Assembly (NCBI RefSeq): GCF_030345795.1
Contig: NZ_JAUALB010000001.1
Location: 3,960,001-4,024,000, forward strand
Direction of reading: 5' to 3'
Length of the DNA stretch: 64,000 bases
Source: Micromonospora sp. WMMA1363
Lineage (GTDB): Bacteria; Actinomycetota; Actinomycetes; Mycobacteriales; Micromonosporaceae
Shown here: piece after piece, positions 1-10,025 of the stretch
How the letters are laid out: each line of letters opens with the position of its first letter
Position numbering within the stretch: position 1 is the stretch's first letter
Position numbers and translations under genes: made by a program
Notes under the pieces: model-generated
The model's database searches: none
Seen by the model: only the letters and a program-made list of their open reading frames with translations
Told to the model about the DNA's origin: nothing

Positions 1-1446
1 CAACTCGCTCTTGCCGGAACCGGTGGCACCGATCAGCACACCGTGCGGCCCGTTACCGCCCTGGGCCGACTCGCGGAGATCGAGGGTCACGACATCGCCG
101 TCCGGTCCCATCCCGATCGGTACCCGTAGGTCGCCCCAGCCCGACGACCGCCACAGGGCGTGCACGTCGTAGCTGTGTGGGTCACCGATGCCGAGCAGCC
201 GGGTCAGGTCGAAGTCGGCGGCCATCGGTTCGGTGGCGTCCACACCCCCGCCCGTGCGGTACGGCGCGAGCAGCCGGGCCAACGCCTCCGCGCGGGTGAC
301 ACTGAGACCGTCGACCCGGCACCGCCGATCAGGGTGGGCGTGTTGCCGGACGGTGACCTGATCCGCCTCGACGCCGAGCTGTAGGACCTCTGGCCCGTCG
401 AGCGCGTTGGCACCCCCGACGTCGAGCAGCACCGTGTTGCGCAGGCCACCCGCGATGAGCGGTGAGTCGTCGGGCAGCGGCACTCCGTCGCAGACGACGA
501 CCAGGAACGGCTCGGTGGAGCTGGCGGACGCGTCCGATGTGAAACGCGGACGCGCCAACATCCTCTCGCCGAGCACGCCGACGAGCCCGTGATAGTCGTC
601 GGCGAACAGCCGCGCGACGCCGGCCCCGTCGCAGTGCGTGGGATGGCCGGTGTGCGGCAGCCACTTCGCCCAGGTCCAATCGGCCATCCGCGCCGGATCG
701 GCGAGGACCGCGATGCGCAGTTCCTCCGGCGCGTGCAGCGCCGCCAGATGCGCCAGCAGCGCACGGCCGAGGCTCAGCACGCCGGCCTCGTCGCCGACGA
801 GTTCCACTCCCGCGAAGCCTGGTAGATGCACCACCGCCGGCACCTCGGTGACGGCTTGGTAGGCACGCATGAACCGCCTCAGCGCGCTGGCGCAGAGCGG
901 CTCCAGGTCCTCCACCGGCGCGGTCTGCGGAGGCACCAACCGTAGGGCGGCGCGCTGCTCACCCACGCCGATGCGAACCTCGGCGAAGTCGTCGTGGCCC
1001 ACCCGCCGCTCCCACAGCCGCGGACCCATCGCCACCGACCACAGCCGCGACGGGGGCGGGTGGATCCAGCCGACCGCCACGCGTTGCTGGTTGGCCGCCC
1101 GCCGTACCCGTCGACGGATCTGCGCCAGATAGCGGAGGTAGTCACGACGGTCGCTGCGCAGCTCCCGCTTACGCTGGCCCGCCCCGCGTCCCAGCTGGAC
1201 CAGCACCATGCCGAGGGTGGAGACTCCCATCAGCCCGGAGGCCAGATAGCCCATCGGACCGACACCTGGGCTGGCGAACATCAGCATGGTGGCACCCGAG
1301 CCGAGGCCCATCGGTAGGTAGGTCAGCGCCGTGGACATGTCGGCGGCTGTCGGCTCCGGTAGCGTCGGAGGTTCCTGGAGTTCGATCTGGCCGTGTGGCA
1401 GCGGAGGTCCGTCGCCCCGCGGCGGCCGGCTGATCACGATACTCAC
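1..1446 (-). CDS. eccC: EccC-type FtsK/SpoIIIE ATPase of type VII secretion (5' part, runs off window)
   Basis: This is the motor ATPase of a type VII (ESX) secretion system; it sits in the membrane and recognises WXG100 substrates. About 482 residues are visible. The GTG start (1444-1446) has GGGGGAG just upstream. The N-terminus begins VSIVISRPPR, typical of EccC, followed by two close hydrophobic helices (about residues 30-75) and then a basic QRKRELRSDRRDYLRYLAQIR-like stretch. The reading frame stays open to base 1, where the first Walker A motif (GATGSGKSEL) lies, so the ATPase domains are mostly outside the window. It is the last visible gene of the minus-strand operon, 73 bp after the mycosin gene. 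The family is secure; whether EccCa and EccCb are fused cannot be seen. Confidence 0.93.
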   Translation of the reverse strand, partial: MSIVISRPPRGDGPPLPHGQIELQEPPTLPEPTAADMSTALTYLPMGLGSGATMLMFASPGVGPMGYLASGLMGVSTLGMVLVQLGRGAGQRKRELRSDRRDYLRYLAQIRRRVRRAANQQRVAVGWIHPPPSRLWSVAMGPRLWERRVGHDDFAEVRIGVGEQRAALRLVPPQTAPVEDLEPLCASALRRFMRAYQAVTEVPAVVHLPGFAGVELVGDEAGVLSLGRALLAHLAALHAPEELRIAVLADPARMADWTWAKWLPHTGHPTHCDGAGVARLFADDYHGLVGVLGERMLARPRFTSDASASSTEPFLVVVCDGVPLPDDSPLIAGGLRNTVLLDVGGANALDGPEVLQLGVEADQVTVRQHAHPDRRCRVDGLSVTRAEALARLLAPYRTGGGVDATEPMAADFDLTRLLGIGDPHSYDVHALWRSSGWGDLRVPIGMGPDGDVVTLDLRESAQGGNGPHGVLIGATGSGKSEL

Positions 1447-1519
1447 CGCGTCTCCCCCCGTCGTGGACGCTGCATGACCCCTGTCCCTGCCCTGCGACAT
1501 CGAAAGCCCGTACGCGTCG

Positions 1520-2749
1520 TCACCGGTCCGTCCATCCGGCCGGCCGCCAGCGACGCCGCCGCCCGCGCGGCACCACCGCCCGGGCCACCAACACGGCGAC
1601 CACCAGCATGGTCGCGGCCACCGCGACGATGAGCGCCGCGCGGCGGCCCGAGACGCTGCCACTCGGCCAGGTCGGTGCCGCGACGGTGACCGGCGGTGCG
1701 GTGGGCGGCGTGGCACCGACCCCGTCCGGCAGGATGGACGTCACCGCCGCGTACGGGTTCACGACCCCCCACCCGAGTCGGGGGTCGGGCACCGAGCTGC
1801 CCGGCGGGTCGGCGGTCACCTGCAGCCGTTGCCTGACCTGAGCCGCGGTCAGCCGAGGGTGGTAGGCCCGCACGAGCGCGGCAGTGCCGGCGACCAGTGG
1901 TGCGGCGTAGCTGGTGCCGGTGGCGGTCAGGTGGCCGCCACCGCGCGGTCCGACGCTGACGATGCTGCTCCCCGGGGCCACCAGGTCGACGAACTCCCCG
2001 GCGCCGGAGAAGTCGGCGGCGGCACCGTCGGGACCGATCGCCCCGACCGCGAGAACCTGCGGGTACGCGGCGGGGTACGGACGGGCGTTGCCGTTGCCCC
2101 GCTCGTTGGCGACCGCGGCCACGATCAGCACGTCCTTGCTCGTGGCGTACTCGACGGCTCGGCGCAGCGTGTCGTCGGGAAACAGTGACGCCGAGGAGAC
2201 GTTGATGATGTCCGCCCCACGGTCGGTGGCCACTCGGATGGCCCTGGCCAGACCGTCGGCGGTGCCGTCACGTCCGTCTCGCGTCTGCCGGATCGGCAGG
2301 ATCGTACTAGCCGGGGCGACTCCGCTGAAGCCGGTGTCCCTCGCCGGCCGGGCCGCGATCAGACCGGCGACGAACGTGCCGTGCCCGGGGCAGTCGTCCA
2401 CGCCACCCCGGCCGCCGACGATCTCCACCTGGTCGAGCCGCCCGCCGGTGAGTTGGGGCGCTTGCGCCACACCGGAGTCGATGACGGCCACCACCTGGCC
2501 CGCGCCGCGGGTCAACGGCCAGACCCGTTCCGGCGACAGGCGGCGCTGCGCCCAGGGCACGTCGGGAACGCGGGCGTCGGAGGCCGGTACGCATCCGCCG
2601 GACTGCTGGCTCAGCGGCGGCAGGCCGTCGCCGAGGGGGTCCGCCGCCGCGGTTCCGGCCGGGCAGAGGGCGAGTGTGAGGGCGAGGGCGAGGGCCACCG
2701 CGGGCGGTGGGGGTCGTACCGCCGTGGTCCGTCGAGAGGCGTGGGTCAC
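1520..2749 (-). CDS. mycP: Mycosin (subtilisin-like, membrane-anchored T7SS protease)
   Basis: This is an S8-family serine protease that accompanies ESX systems. About 409 aa. The GTG start overlaps the stop of the upstream gene by 4 bp (GTGA), which indicates translational coupling. An N-terminal signal sequence (Ala/Leu-rich, ending near GTAAADP) is followed by the catalytic triad: Asp in VVAVIDSGV, His in CPGHGTFVAGL and Ser in TGTSYAAPLVAG. A C-terminal membrane helix (AALIVAVAATMLVVAVLVA) is followed by an Arg-rich tail, the normal mycosin layout with the protease outside the membrane. A longer frame upstream lies inside the neighbouring gene and was not used. Confidence 0.95.
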   Translation of the reverse strand: MTHASRRTTAVRPPPPAVALALALTLALCPAGTAAADPLGDGLPPLSQQSGGCVPASDARVPDVPWAQRRLSPERVWPLTRGAGQVVAVIDSGVAQAPQLTGGRLDQVEIVGGRGGVDDCPGHGTFVAGLIAARPARDTGFSGVAPASTILPIRQTRDGRDGTADGLARAIRVATDRGADIINVSSASLFPDDTLRRAVEYATSKDVLIVAAVANERGNGNARPYPAAYPQVLAVGAIGPDGAAADFSGAGEFVDLVAPGSSIVSVGPRGGGHLTATGTSYAAPLVAGTAALVRAYHPRLTAAQVRQRLQVTADPPGSSVPDPRLGWGVVNPYAAVTSILPDGVGATPPTAPPVTVAAPTWPSGSVSGRRAALIVAVAATMLVVAVLVARAVVPRGRRRRWRPAGWTDR

Positions 2750-3783
2750 CGGGTGCCCGGCCGGTCGGGCGGGCACGCCTGTTCGTGCGGGTCGTTGTGG
2801 TCCGTCGAGTCGCTGTCGTCCGTCGAGTCGCGTGTCGTGTCGGGCTCCGGCCCACGTAACGCCGCCACCGCCCGATGCCACGACAGCCGACTCAGCTCGG
2901 GCTGAGGGCCACTGTGCCGCCTGATGTGCTCGAGCAGCGCGCGGTCCGGGGCGAGGTGGTGTTCCCGCAGGTAGTAGGCGGACGCGTCGGACCAGATCCA
3001 GCTCCCGTCGGTGCGCAGGTCAACCGTTACCACCTCGCCGCGCTGCGGTTCGACCACGTCGGGTTCCGCGTCGTGCACGGTGAGCAGAGGATGGCCGGAG
3101 TCCAGGTAGTCGAGGATGCGCTGACGCTGCCCGGCGGACTCGATCCGGGGATGGTCGGCGGCGAACGGGACGGCGTCCTGCGGGAAGTCGAAGACCGCCG
3201 CCAGTCGCGGCGGCGTCGCGGGAGTCGGCGCGGCGATCTCGGTGGCGTCGACCAGAGCCACGGTCTGGTAGGGCGGCAGCGCGGCCTCTGGTCCGAACAC
3301 CTCCACCTGCGCACTGACCTCGCCCGCGTCGAGCAGGGTTCGCTGCATCCGGGCCGCCGTTCGCGGCGCGGCGTCGTCGTCGGCGATCTCCATCAGGTAG
3401 ACCCGACGGGCCGGAGCCCACGGCAGGTCCAGTTCCGGTATGCGCCACACCGCCCACAGCGCGCGGAAACCCGGTAGCGTGCGGGCGGTGTCCGCCGCGA
3501 CCGAATCGGTCTCGGCGGGTGCCCGGGTGAAGCGGTACGGTGGTTCCGGCTCGTCGACGGCACGCGGATGGTCGTCGGCGATTTCACGGTGGGCAGCGGT
3601 GAGCGCGGCGGCTTGCGCCGGTGACAACGGCAGGCCCAGCGCACGGATCTCACGTGCGGCCACTGTCACCGCCAGTTCCTCCCGGCCCTCTGCCAGCCAC
3701 CACCGGCACTGCGTCACGACGTCGTCAGGCAGCCGGCCGGCGAACCACAACATCAGGTCGTGTGCCCGCTTCTCAGCACTCAC
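2746..3783 (-). CDS. Hypothetical protein of the T7SS operon (345 aa)
   Basis: I do not recognise the family. The start is GTG at 3783, preceded by GGAGGAG, in preference to an in-frame extension that would run into the giant gene upstream. The N-terminal half looks helical (EKRAHDLMLWFAGRLPDD, then WWLAEGREELAVTV). The C-terminal half contains a Trp/Tyr-rich segment (DGSWIWSDASAYYLREHHLAPD) and ends in an Asp/Thr/Ser-rich, probably disordered tail. No signal peptide or membrane helix is evident, so it is probably cytosolic. It lies between the giant putative substrate and the mycosin and is coupled to the latter, so a chaperone or accessory role is conceivable but unproven. Confidence 0.8.
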   Translation of the reverse strand: MSAEKRAHDLMLWFAGRLPDDVVTQCRWWLAEGREELAVTVAAREIRALGLPLSPAQAAALTAAHREIADDHPRAVDEPEPPYRFTRAPAETDSVAADTARTLPGFRALWAVWRIPELDLPWAPARRVYLMEIADDDAAPRTAARMQRTLLDAGEVSAQVEVFGPEAALPPYQTVALVDATEIAAPTPATPPRLAAVFDFPQDAVPFAADHPRIESAGQRQRILDYLDSGHPLLTVHDAEPDVVEPQRGEVVTVDLRTDGSWIWSDASAYYLREHHLAPDRALLEHIRRHSGPQPELSRLSWHRAVAALRGPEPDTTRDSTDDSDSTDHNDPHEQACPPDRPGTR

Positions 3784-3934
3784 CGATCGTCTCCTCCGAT
3801 GGCCACGGATGTCACAGTTTCTATGCGTAGGTGATTCGGATTGGTCTGTTGGCGCTCGTCGGGCGTCGGTCGTCCATGTCGGAACGCGACAATCGACCCT
3901 GCGGGTGCCGCATCGCGCCAGGATCGGAGCTGGT

Positions 3935-6900
3935 TCACGGCCCCGGTGGCGGTGGTAGCGCAACCGGACGGGTGTGTGGATGTTCCAGGTCAGCGCCGGC
4001 ATCGAACCACGTCGGCGGTGGAGCCTCGCGATTCGGTCGTGACGGTGATCGTGGCGACGCCTCGCCCCAGGGGGAGCTTGGTGAGGTGAATGATGAGGGT
4101 GGCATGCCTGCGAGCATCGGCACTGGTTCTTCGGAGGTGTGGGGTGAGTAGGTGCCGGCAGTCGGGCCCTGACCCCAGAATGCCGGCTCCGGCTCTGCGG
4201 GGTCGGGTGGTGTGGGCGGTAGGCCCGCGGGTGCTGGCACTGATGGCTGGTATCTCACCAGCAGTAGGCACACGATGAGCGGCATCCCGATCAGCCGTAC
4301 GTACCTGATCAGATTCGTCAGGGTGAGGACCTGGCCGCCCACGTAGCCGGAGCTGGTGTCGGACGAATACGCTCCAGCGGTCGCTCCCTCGTCCTGAGGT
4401 GCTGGCTCCGACTCCGATGACGCTGACGGCAGCGGTAGGCTCAGCCGCTCGGCGTCGGCGACGGAAACGGAGAAGTAGAGCCCGCTCCCAACGGTGATCT
4501 CTCGATGGATCGGAACGCCGGAGCGTTCGACGAACACGTTGCTCCGGTCGAGCTGCGCCTGCGCGTGATACACGGCGTCAGCCCGATAGCGGTAGTAGAG
4601 GCCGTCGTGTTTCGTGGTGGTGGGCTGCTCGGTTCCACGAGTGTGTCCGGGGCCGGAACCATTCGCGGCGTTCCTACTCCAGTTGAGCCCAGCGTACGGA
4701 CGGGCATCCTCGGTTATCGGCATCTGCCCGACCGCCCCCAGACCGAGGCCGCCAGTCGTGCTTTCTTGGCCAGTTTCCCCGTGTTCGGCGCCGACTGTCA
4801 CCTCCCGCTCCCGCGTCACGGTGTGACTGCCCAGGTACTCCGGAGCGACCACTTGTAGCCCCAGCCGCAGCCGGAAGACCTTTGTGGTGATCGGCCCGTC
4901 GTGGACCACCGTGGTGTCGTATGTGGCGTCCAGGAGCCGTCGCAGGTGTCCTACTCGCATCGCTTCGCTGAGGAACTGGTCGAGCTTCTCCCCGCCGTGG
5001 GTGGCGTCGCCGGCCACGCGAGCACCGGCATTCCGGGAGGCCGCACCGAGCGCATTGGTGGCTCTGTCCAGCAACTCGCGGAGATGGTCGGGCGTGGGGC
5101 CGCGAGGCATCGCCTCGACCACCACCTCCGACATGCTGAGGTCGATCTTGCCGGTTCGGGGTGGTGGCGGCACAAAGCTGACAGGACCAACGGTCGTATC
5201 GGTGCGACCAGGACCCGGACCACCCACGCCCTCCATACTTTCGGTGCTTTCGGTCGGAATCAGCAGGTCGACGCTGCCCGTCACCCCATCGTCCGCCCGT
5301 ACGCGCCGCCGATCAGGATCCCGGTCGGTGCTGGTGCGTAGTCCGGCCTTGTCCAACAGGTTTGCGTACTGCCGATGCCGGAACACCTCGATGGTGTACT
5401 GGACGGGGACGGTGAACCGCTCGACCTGGGAGTCGAGCTTCGCGGTGTCCTTGACCTTCCACGAATGCGTGTCGGTGGCAGCGGTACGCCGATGTCCGCC
5501 CAGGCTGGCGGCGATGCCGGGTCGGCCACCCGTGGTGTTGGTGCGGGCAGCCGTCAGGTCGTGGCCGCCCTCGCGGAGGTTGTAGACGATTCCGATGGAT
5601 GCACCCCACCCTCGGGTAATCGTCGTGGTTTTGGCGTCCTTGTCATCTCCCTGGGCAATGTGGCGGAGTGCGACCTTCTCCTCGGTTCCGACATGCCGGG
5701 CGTCGGTCGTGTTCAGGCGCCCACTGACCCGAATCTGGAAGGTCTCCTGTCCCTTCCAGATGGGACGGGTGACCATGGTGCTCACGCCACCGGACAGCAC
5801 GTCCGGCATAACCGCCGAGGCGGTCGCCGGGGACAACAGTGCGCGCATGGCTGGTCCGATTCCCGGCGCAGCGGGATCCGCGACATGTCGCGACACGTGT
5901 GGGGCCACCTCGTCCAGGACGTGGGTAAGCCGTGCGGCGAGCTGATCCAGGCCGGCCACCGCGTCCACCACGGCCGGGCCCAGCGACGAATTGTCCGCGA
6001 GGTACGGGGGTAGGCGGCGCGAGTCTCCTCCCCGCTGGAGAGGATCCTGCCCGTCGCCTACGGGGAGGCCGCTGGCGGTGGCGTTACGGTGGGCGGCGAG
6101 AAACTCGGTGCCGTCGGGCACGAGTAGACGAACCGTGGCGCTGGCGTGCTCCGCCGGGCGGCCGATCCTGCTGGTCCACGAGTGCGCAGTCACCTCGTAC
6201 ACCATGTCGCCCCGGTAGTGGTGGTGGGCGCTGGAGTCGGCGACACCAGTCGTCCGCTTGGCGGCCATGGTGGCCGCGCTGGTGTCCTCACGTCCCCTGG
6301 TGTAGCTTGCCTGGGCGCTTCCCAGAAATACGCCGAGGGTGCCGCGCACGCCCCAGCCGAAACCGGTCCCGGTCGCTGACGCCACGGAGGCTTTCCCGGA
6401 GTTCTGCTGCTCGGAGGTCACCGACTCCTCGATGCCGAGCAGGCGAGGCCGATAGACCTCGGCGGTGACGGTCACGGTCGAGCGCTGGTGGAAGAACGAA
6501 TGCGCGGTTGACGGACCGGGCAGCACCAGCCCGTCGTTGACGAGCCGATCGAACTGAGCGGACAGGGCGACGGGGGTGAGCCGCGGAGCATCGGTGATGC
6601 CGACGCCGGTGAGTGCGTTGACGATCGCCGTGTTGATGTCGTCGACGCCGCGCAGTCGGATCACCCCAGCGGTCCCTGGGCTCAGGGACACCGGCTGCGC
6701 GTTTCCGAGCCGGGCCGCAAGGTCGGCCTCGGTCGGGTCGAGGGACGGGGCGCCGGCGTCCGTCTCCCGAGCGGCGACCGAGGCTGGAACGGTGAGACGA
6801 ACAGTGCCCGTGGTGGTGCCCTTGTGGGTGACGGGTGCCGAACGACGGTTTAGGCCCAACGCGTCCAGCACCGGCGGGCGGGGGGCACGGCGCTCGGTGA

Positions 6901-8208
6901 GCCTGACGTGGAACTCCGCCTCGTGTTCGCGGACGAGAGCGGCGCCACTGTACTTGATGGTGTGTTTGCTGACACCACCCGACGCGGCCGTCGACGTGTG
7001 GGCTCGGTTCCAGCCACCGCCGAGGCCGAGACCGAGACCGACGTTCGCGCCGGTGATCCTGCTGAGCAGCGGAAATCGGACGTAGGGGTCGACGTTCACC
7101 GCGATGGTTCCGCCCTGTTTGTCCTTGGCCTCAATCGTGCCGGTCGTCTCCGTCGTGGTTTCCAGCTTGACCGCGGGTAGTTCGGTCTGCCTGACTCGGC
7201 GACCCAGTGTCGCGGAGGCCGTCACGTCGTAGTGCCGCCCACCCACCGTAACCGGCATGGTGACTCCTGCCCCGAGCAGGGTGTGGAAGTCGCCCATCAA
7301 GCGCATGGTCGCGAGCCGATCAGCGACCCGCGCCCGCGCGGTCGCCACCTCGGCCGGCGGCAGGGCGGAGTACCGGAAGTGGTCGAGCAGCTCGACGGCC
7401 AGCTCAGCGACGGTGGCGCCTGACCAGGACACATGCTCTGCAGCCAGCAGCCCGGTGGGAATGTCGCCGGTCACGTCGTCGACCGACGACGGCGCGGGCG
7501 GTGCCAGTTCCGATCGCCCATCAGCGGTCGACGTCCGGCTTCCCTCCGAGGACAGGCTCTCCTCGAAACGGGTTGCCTCACCCGCCGGTACGCGAACGTA
7601 GACGGCAGCGTCGTTGCTGCGAAGTGAGTGCGTTCGATCCGACAGCGTGGTGTCAACAGCGATGTCGTACCGGCCGGAGAGCCGGTACAGGACGGTGTCA
7701 CCGGTATGCGTCAGCTTGGACCGGTGGGTTGCCTCGATCGTGCCGGCTGTGGTCAGTCCCCTACTCGCACCAGCGGTGACGGCGATTCTGGGCAGGGCCA
7801 AGACACTGCCTGTAGCGACCTCGGCCACCGTCGGCAGCGGCGTGACCGCCAGCCCTGCCTCCATGCTGGAGGTGCTCACCTGACCGCCGGAAAGCTTGTC
7901 GGTGGTTTCCGACTCGTGCACGACGTCGGCAGCACCACTGTCGACCCGCTGCACCTGATCGAAGTGCGCGGTGAGCGTCAGCGCGACGTGGTGGTTCCGA
8001 CCGTCCACCAGAAAGGTCACAGGGTCACCTATCACCGGGCCGTTCAGTAGCTGCTGACCCCTGCCGTTGGCCACCAGATCGGTGATAAGGCCATCGACCG
8101 CTCCCCGAGTTCGACAGTTGGTGGGCATGCGGGGCGGATCGGCGGCGGATCCGTGCAGGTGAGAGGGCTGGCACCCATCGGAGACTGTCCAGAGGCGTGG
8201 GCAAACGG
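3935..8208 (-). pseudogene. Giant T7SS-associated repeat protein, C-terminal fragment (about 1420 aa)
   Basis: This is the 3' and largest piece of a giant gene cut by three insertion sequences. It consists of about five divergent units of roughly 250 residues. Each unit has a short helical start (like LLDHFRYS or LRELLDRATNALG), a V.GR.Y.V strand, Thr-rich beta segments (ETTTETTGTIEAK), a Gly-rich stretch (NVGLGLGLGGGW), a Y.G..VY.V strand and a VRL.VP end. The pattern suggests long beta-rich repeats. Near the C-terminus is a membrane helix (IGMPLIVCLLLV), then a Pro-rich tail. It now lacks a start; the apparent N-terminus reads into the IS end. The other pieces are at 10026-11216, 12875-13712 and 15084-16198. 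Confidence 0.8.
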
Positions 8209-10025
8209 ATTTGCCGTGGGTCTTGTTCTGGCCAGGCTTGTTGTCTGATGATGCGGGCATGTACTTGCGGAAGATCCAACGGCGGAACAAGGACGGGTCG
8301 GTGGTGCGATACCTCCAACTCGCCCACAACCGACGGGTCGGCGGCACCACGCAGGCCGAGGTGCTGGTCAACTTCGGCCGCGAGGACCGTCTGGACGTCG
8401 ACGGGTTGCGCCGCCTGGTCGCCTCCATCAACCGCTACCTCGGCGAGGAGGACGAGGTCGCCGCGTCGCTGGGCGCCGAGGAGGCCGGGCCGCTGACGGT
8501 GGAGTTCTCCCGGCCGCTCGGGGCGAGCTGGCTGCTCGACGGGCTGTGGAAACTGTTGGGCATCGACACCGCCCTGGCCTCCCGCATCGACGGGCGCAAG
8601 TTCCGCACCGACGTCGAGCGCACGATCTTCGCGCTGGTCGCCAACCGGGCCATCGCCCCCGCCTCCAAGCTCGCCGCCGCCGAGTGGGCCACCCGCGACC
8701 AGGTCATCCCCGGCCTGGACGCACTGGCCGAGCAGCACGCCTACCGCGCCATGGACCTGCTCGTCGCCGCCGATGTCCACGCCGCCGTGCAGGAAGCGGT
8801 GTTCTTCTCCGCCGCACACCTGCTCAACCTCGAAGTCGACCTGGTCTTCTTCGACACCACCTCCACCTACTTCGAACGCGACACTGCGGACGACCCGGAC
8901 GGCGAGAGCTCCAGCCTGCGCCAGTACGGGCACTCCAAGGACCACCGCAAGGACCTGCCCCAGATCGTCATCGGACTGGCCGTCACCCGCGAGGGCATCC
9001 CCGTGCGCTGCTGGACCTGGCCCGGCGGCACCAACGACCAGACCGTGATCACCGAGGTCAAGGACGGCCTGCGCGACTGGCGGCTCGGCCGGGTGGTCAC
9101 CGTCTGCGACACCGGATTCTCCTCCGAGGCCAACCAGTCCTACCTGCGCCGGGCCGGCGGCCACTACATCACCGGCATCAAGATGCGCGAAGGCTCCCAC
9201 CGCGCCGACCAGGCCCTGGCCCGCCAGGGCCGCTACCAGGAAGTACGCGACAACCTGCGCGTCAAAGAGGTCCGCCTCGACGGCGACGAGGGCAGACGCT
9301 TCATCATCTGCCACAACCCCACCGAGGCCGAACGCGATGCCGCCCGACGCGAAGACCAACTCACCGCGATCCGCGAGGAGTTGACGCGCATCAAGACCGC
9401 CCGGGAAGCCGACGCGACCAAGGCGAAGGCCAAGGCCGCCAAGACCGGCAAGCGCCCCACGGCCCCCTCGGACGCCCCGCACCGCAAGGCCGAGTGCGCG
9501 CTGCGCGACCACCCTGCCCTCGGCCGCTGGCTCAAGCAGCACCCCACCACCGGACGGCTGTCCATCGACACCGCCAAGGTCGCCGCCGAGGCCCGCCTGG
9601 ACGGCAAGTACCTCCTCGCCACCAGCGACCCCGACCTGTCCGCCGAGGACATCGCGCTCGGCTACAAGAACCTCCTCGAAGCCGAACGCGCCTTCCGCAC
9701 CCTGAAATCCACCCTCGACCTGCGGCCGGTCTACCACCGCCTCGACGAGCGGATACGTGCTCACGTGCTGCTGTGCTGGCTCGCCTTGCTACTGATCCGC
9801 GTCGCTGAGCGCCGCACCCAGCAGTCCTGGCCCAAGATCGCCGCCGAACTCGGCCGGATCCACCAGGTCACCCTCTCCGGCCCGGCCGGCAGCCTCCAGC
9901 AGACCACCCGGCTCACCGACACCCAGACCAAACTCTTCACCGACTGCGGTGTCCCGCTCCCGCCAAAGATGAGCAGCCTCAAGACCGCCGAATAGCCGCT
10001 GAGCTGGGAAAACAGGATCCGGAGC
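8209..10025. mobile_element. IS1634/IS4-type insertion sequence in the giant gene
   Basis: The element carries one plus-strand transposase gene. The 13-base sequence cgtgggcaaacgg occurs on both sides (8196-8208 and 10026-10038) and is taken as the edge. That is longer than the 5-6 bp duplication I associate with this family, so part of it may belong to the element ends (a ggcaaa/tttgcc inverted pair lies at the left edge). Imperfect inverted ends are visible inside. The distance between the two direct-repeat copies is 1830 bp, a multiple of three. Confidence 0.75.
8259..9995 (+). CDS. IS1634-family (DDE, IS4 superfamily) transposase
   Basis: A 578-aa transposase. The ATG at 8259 gives the usual N-terminus (MYLRKIQRRNKDGS). 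DDE-domain landmarks are VFFDTTSTYFE, the GYSKD-type loop seen here as QYGHSKDHRKDLPQIV, VTVCDTGFSS and the late SAEDIALGYKNLLEAERAFRTLKS block carrying the catalytic Glu. Length and motifs look intact, so the element may still be active. It is transcribed opposite to the gene it interrupts. Confidence 0.92.
   Translation: MYLRKIQRRNKDGSVVRYLQLAHNRRVGGTTQAEVLVNFGREDRLDVDGLRRLVASINRYLGEEDEVAASLGAEEAGPLTVEFSRPLGASWLLDGLWKLLGIDTALASRIDGRKFRTDVERTIFALVANRAIAPASKLAAAEWATRDQVIPGLDALAEQHAYRAMDLLVAADVHAAVQEAVFFSAAHLLNLEVDLVFFDTTSTYFERDTADDPDGESSSLRQYGHSKDHRKDLPQIVIGLAVTREGIPVRCWTWPGGTNDQTVITEVKDGLRDWRLGRVVTVCDTGFSSEANQSYLRRAGGHYITGIKMREGSHRADQALARQGRYQEVRDNLRVKEVRLDGDEGRRFIICHNPTEAERDAARREDQLTAIREELTRIKTAREADATKAKAKAAKTGKRPTAPSDAPHRKAECALRDHPALGRWLKQHPTTGRLSIDTAKVAAEARLDGKYLLATSDPDLSAEDIALGYKNLLEAERAFRTLKSTLDLRPVYHRLDERIRAHVLLCWLALLLIRVAERRTQQSWPKIAAELGRIHQVTLSGPAGSLQQTTRLTDTQTKLFTDCGVPLPPKMSSLKTAE

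Noticed and set aside
8025..9764. Minus-strand open frame of 579 codons opposite the IS1634-like transposase
   Set aside because: Gly/Val/Ala-rich shadow. It is not a continuation of the giant gene.
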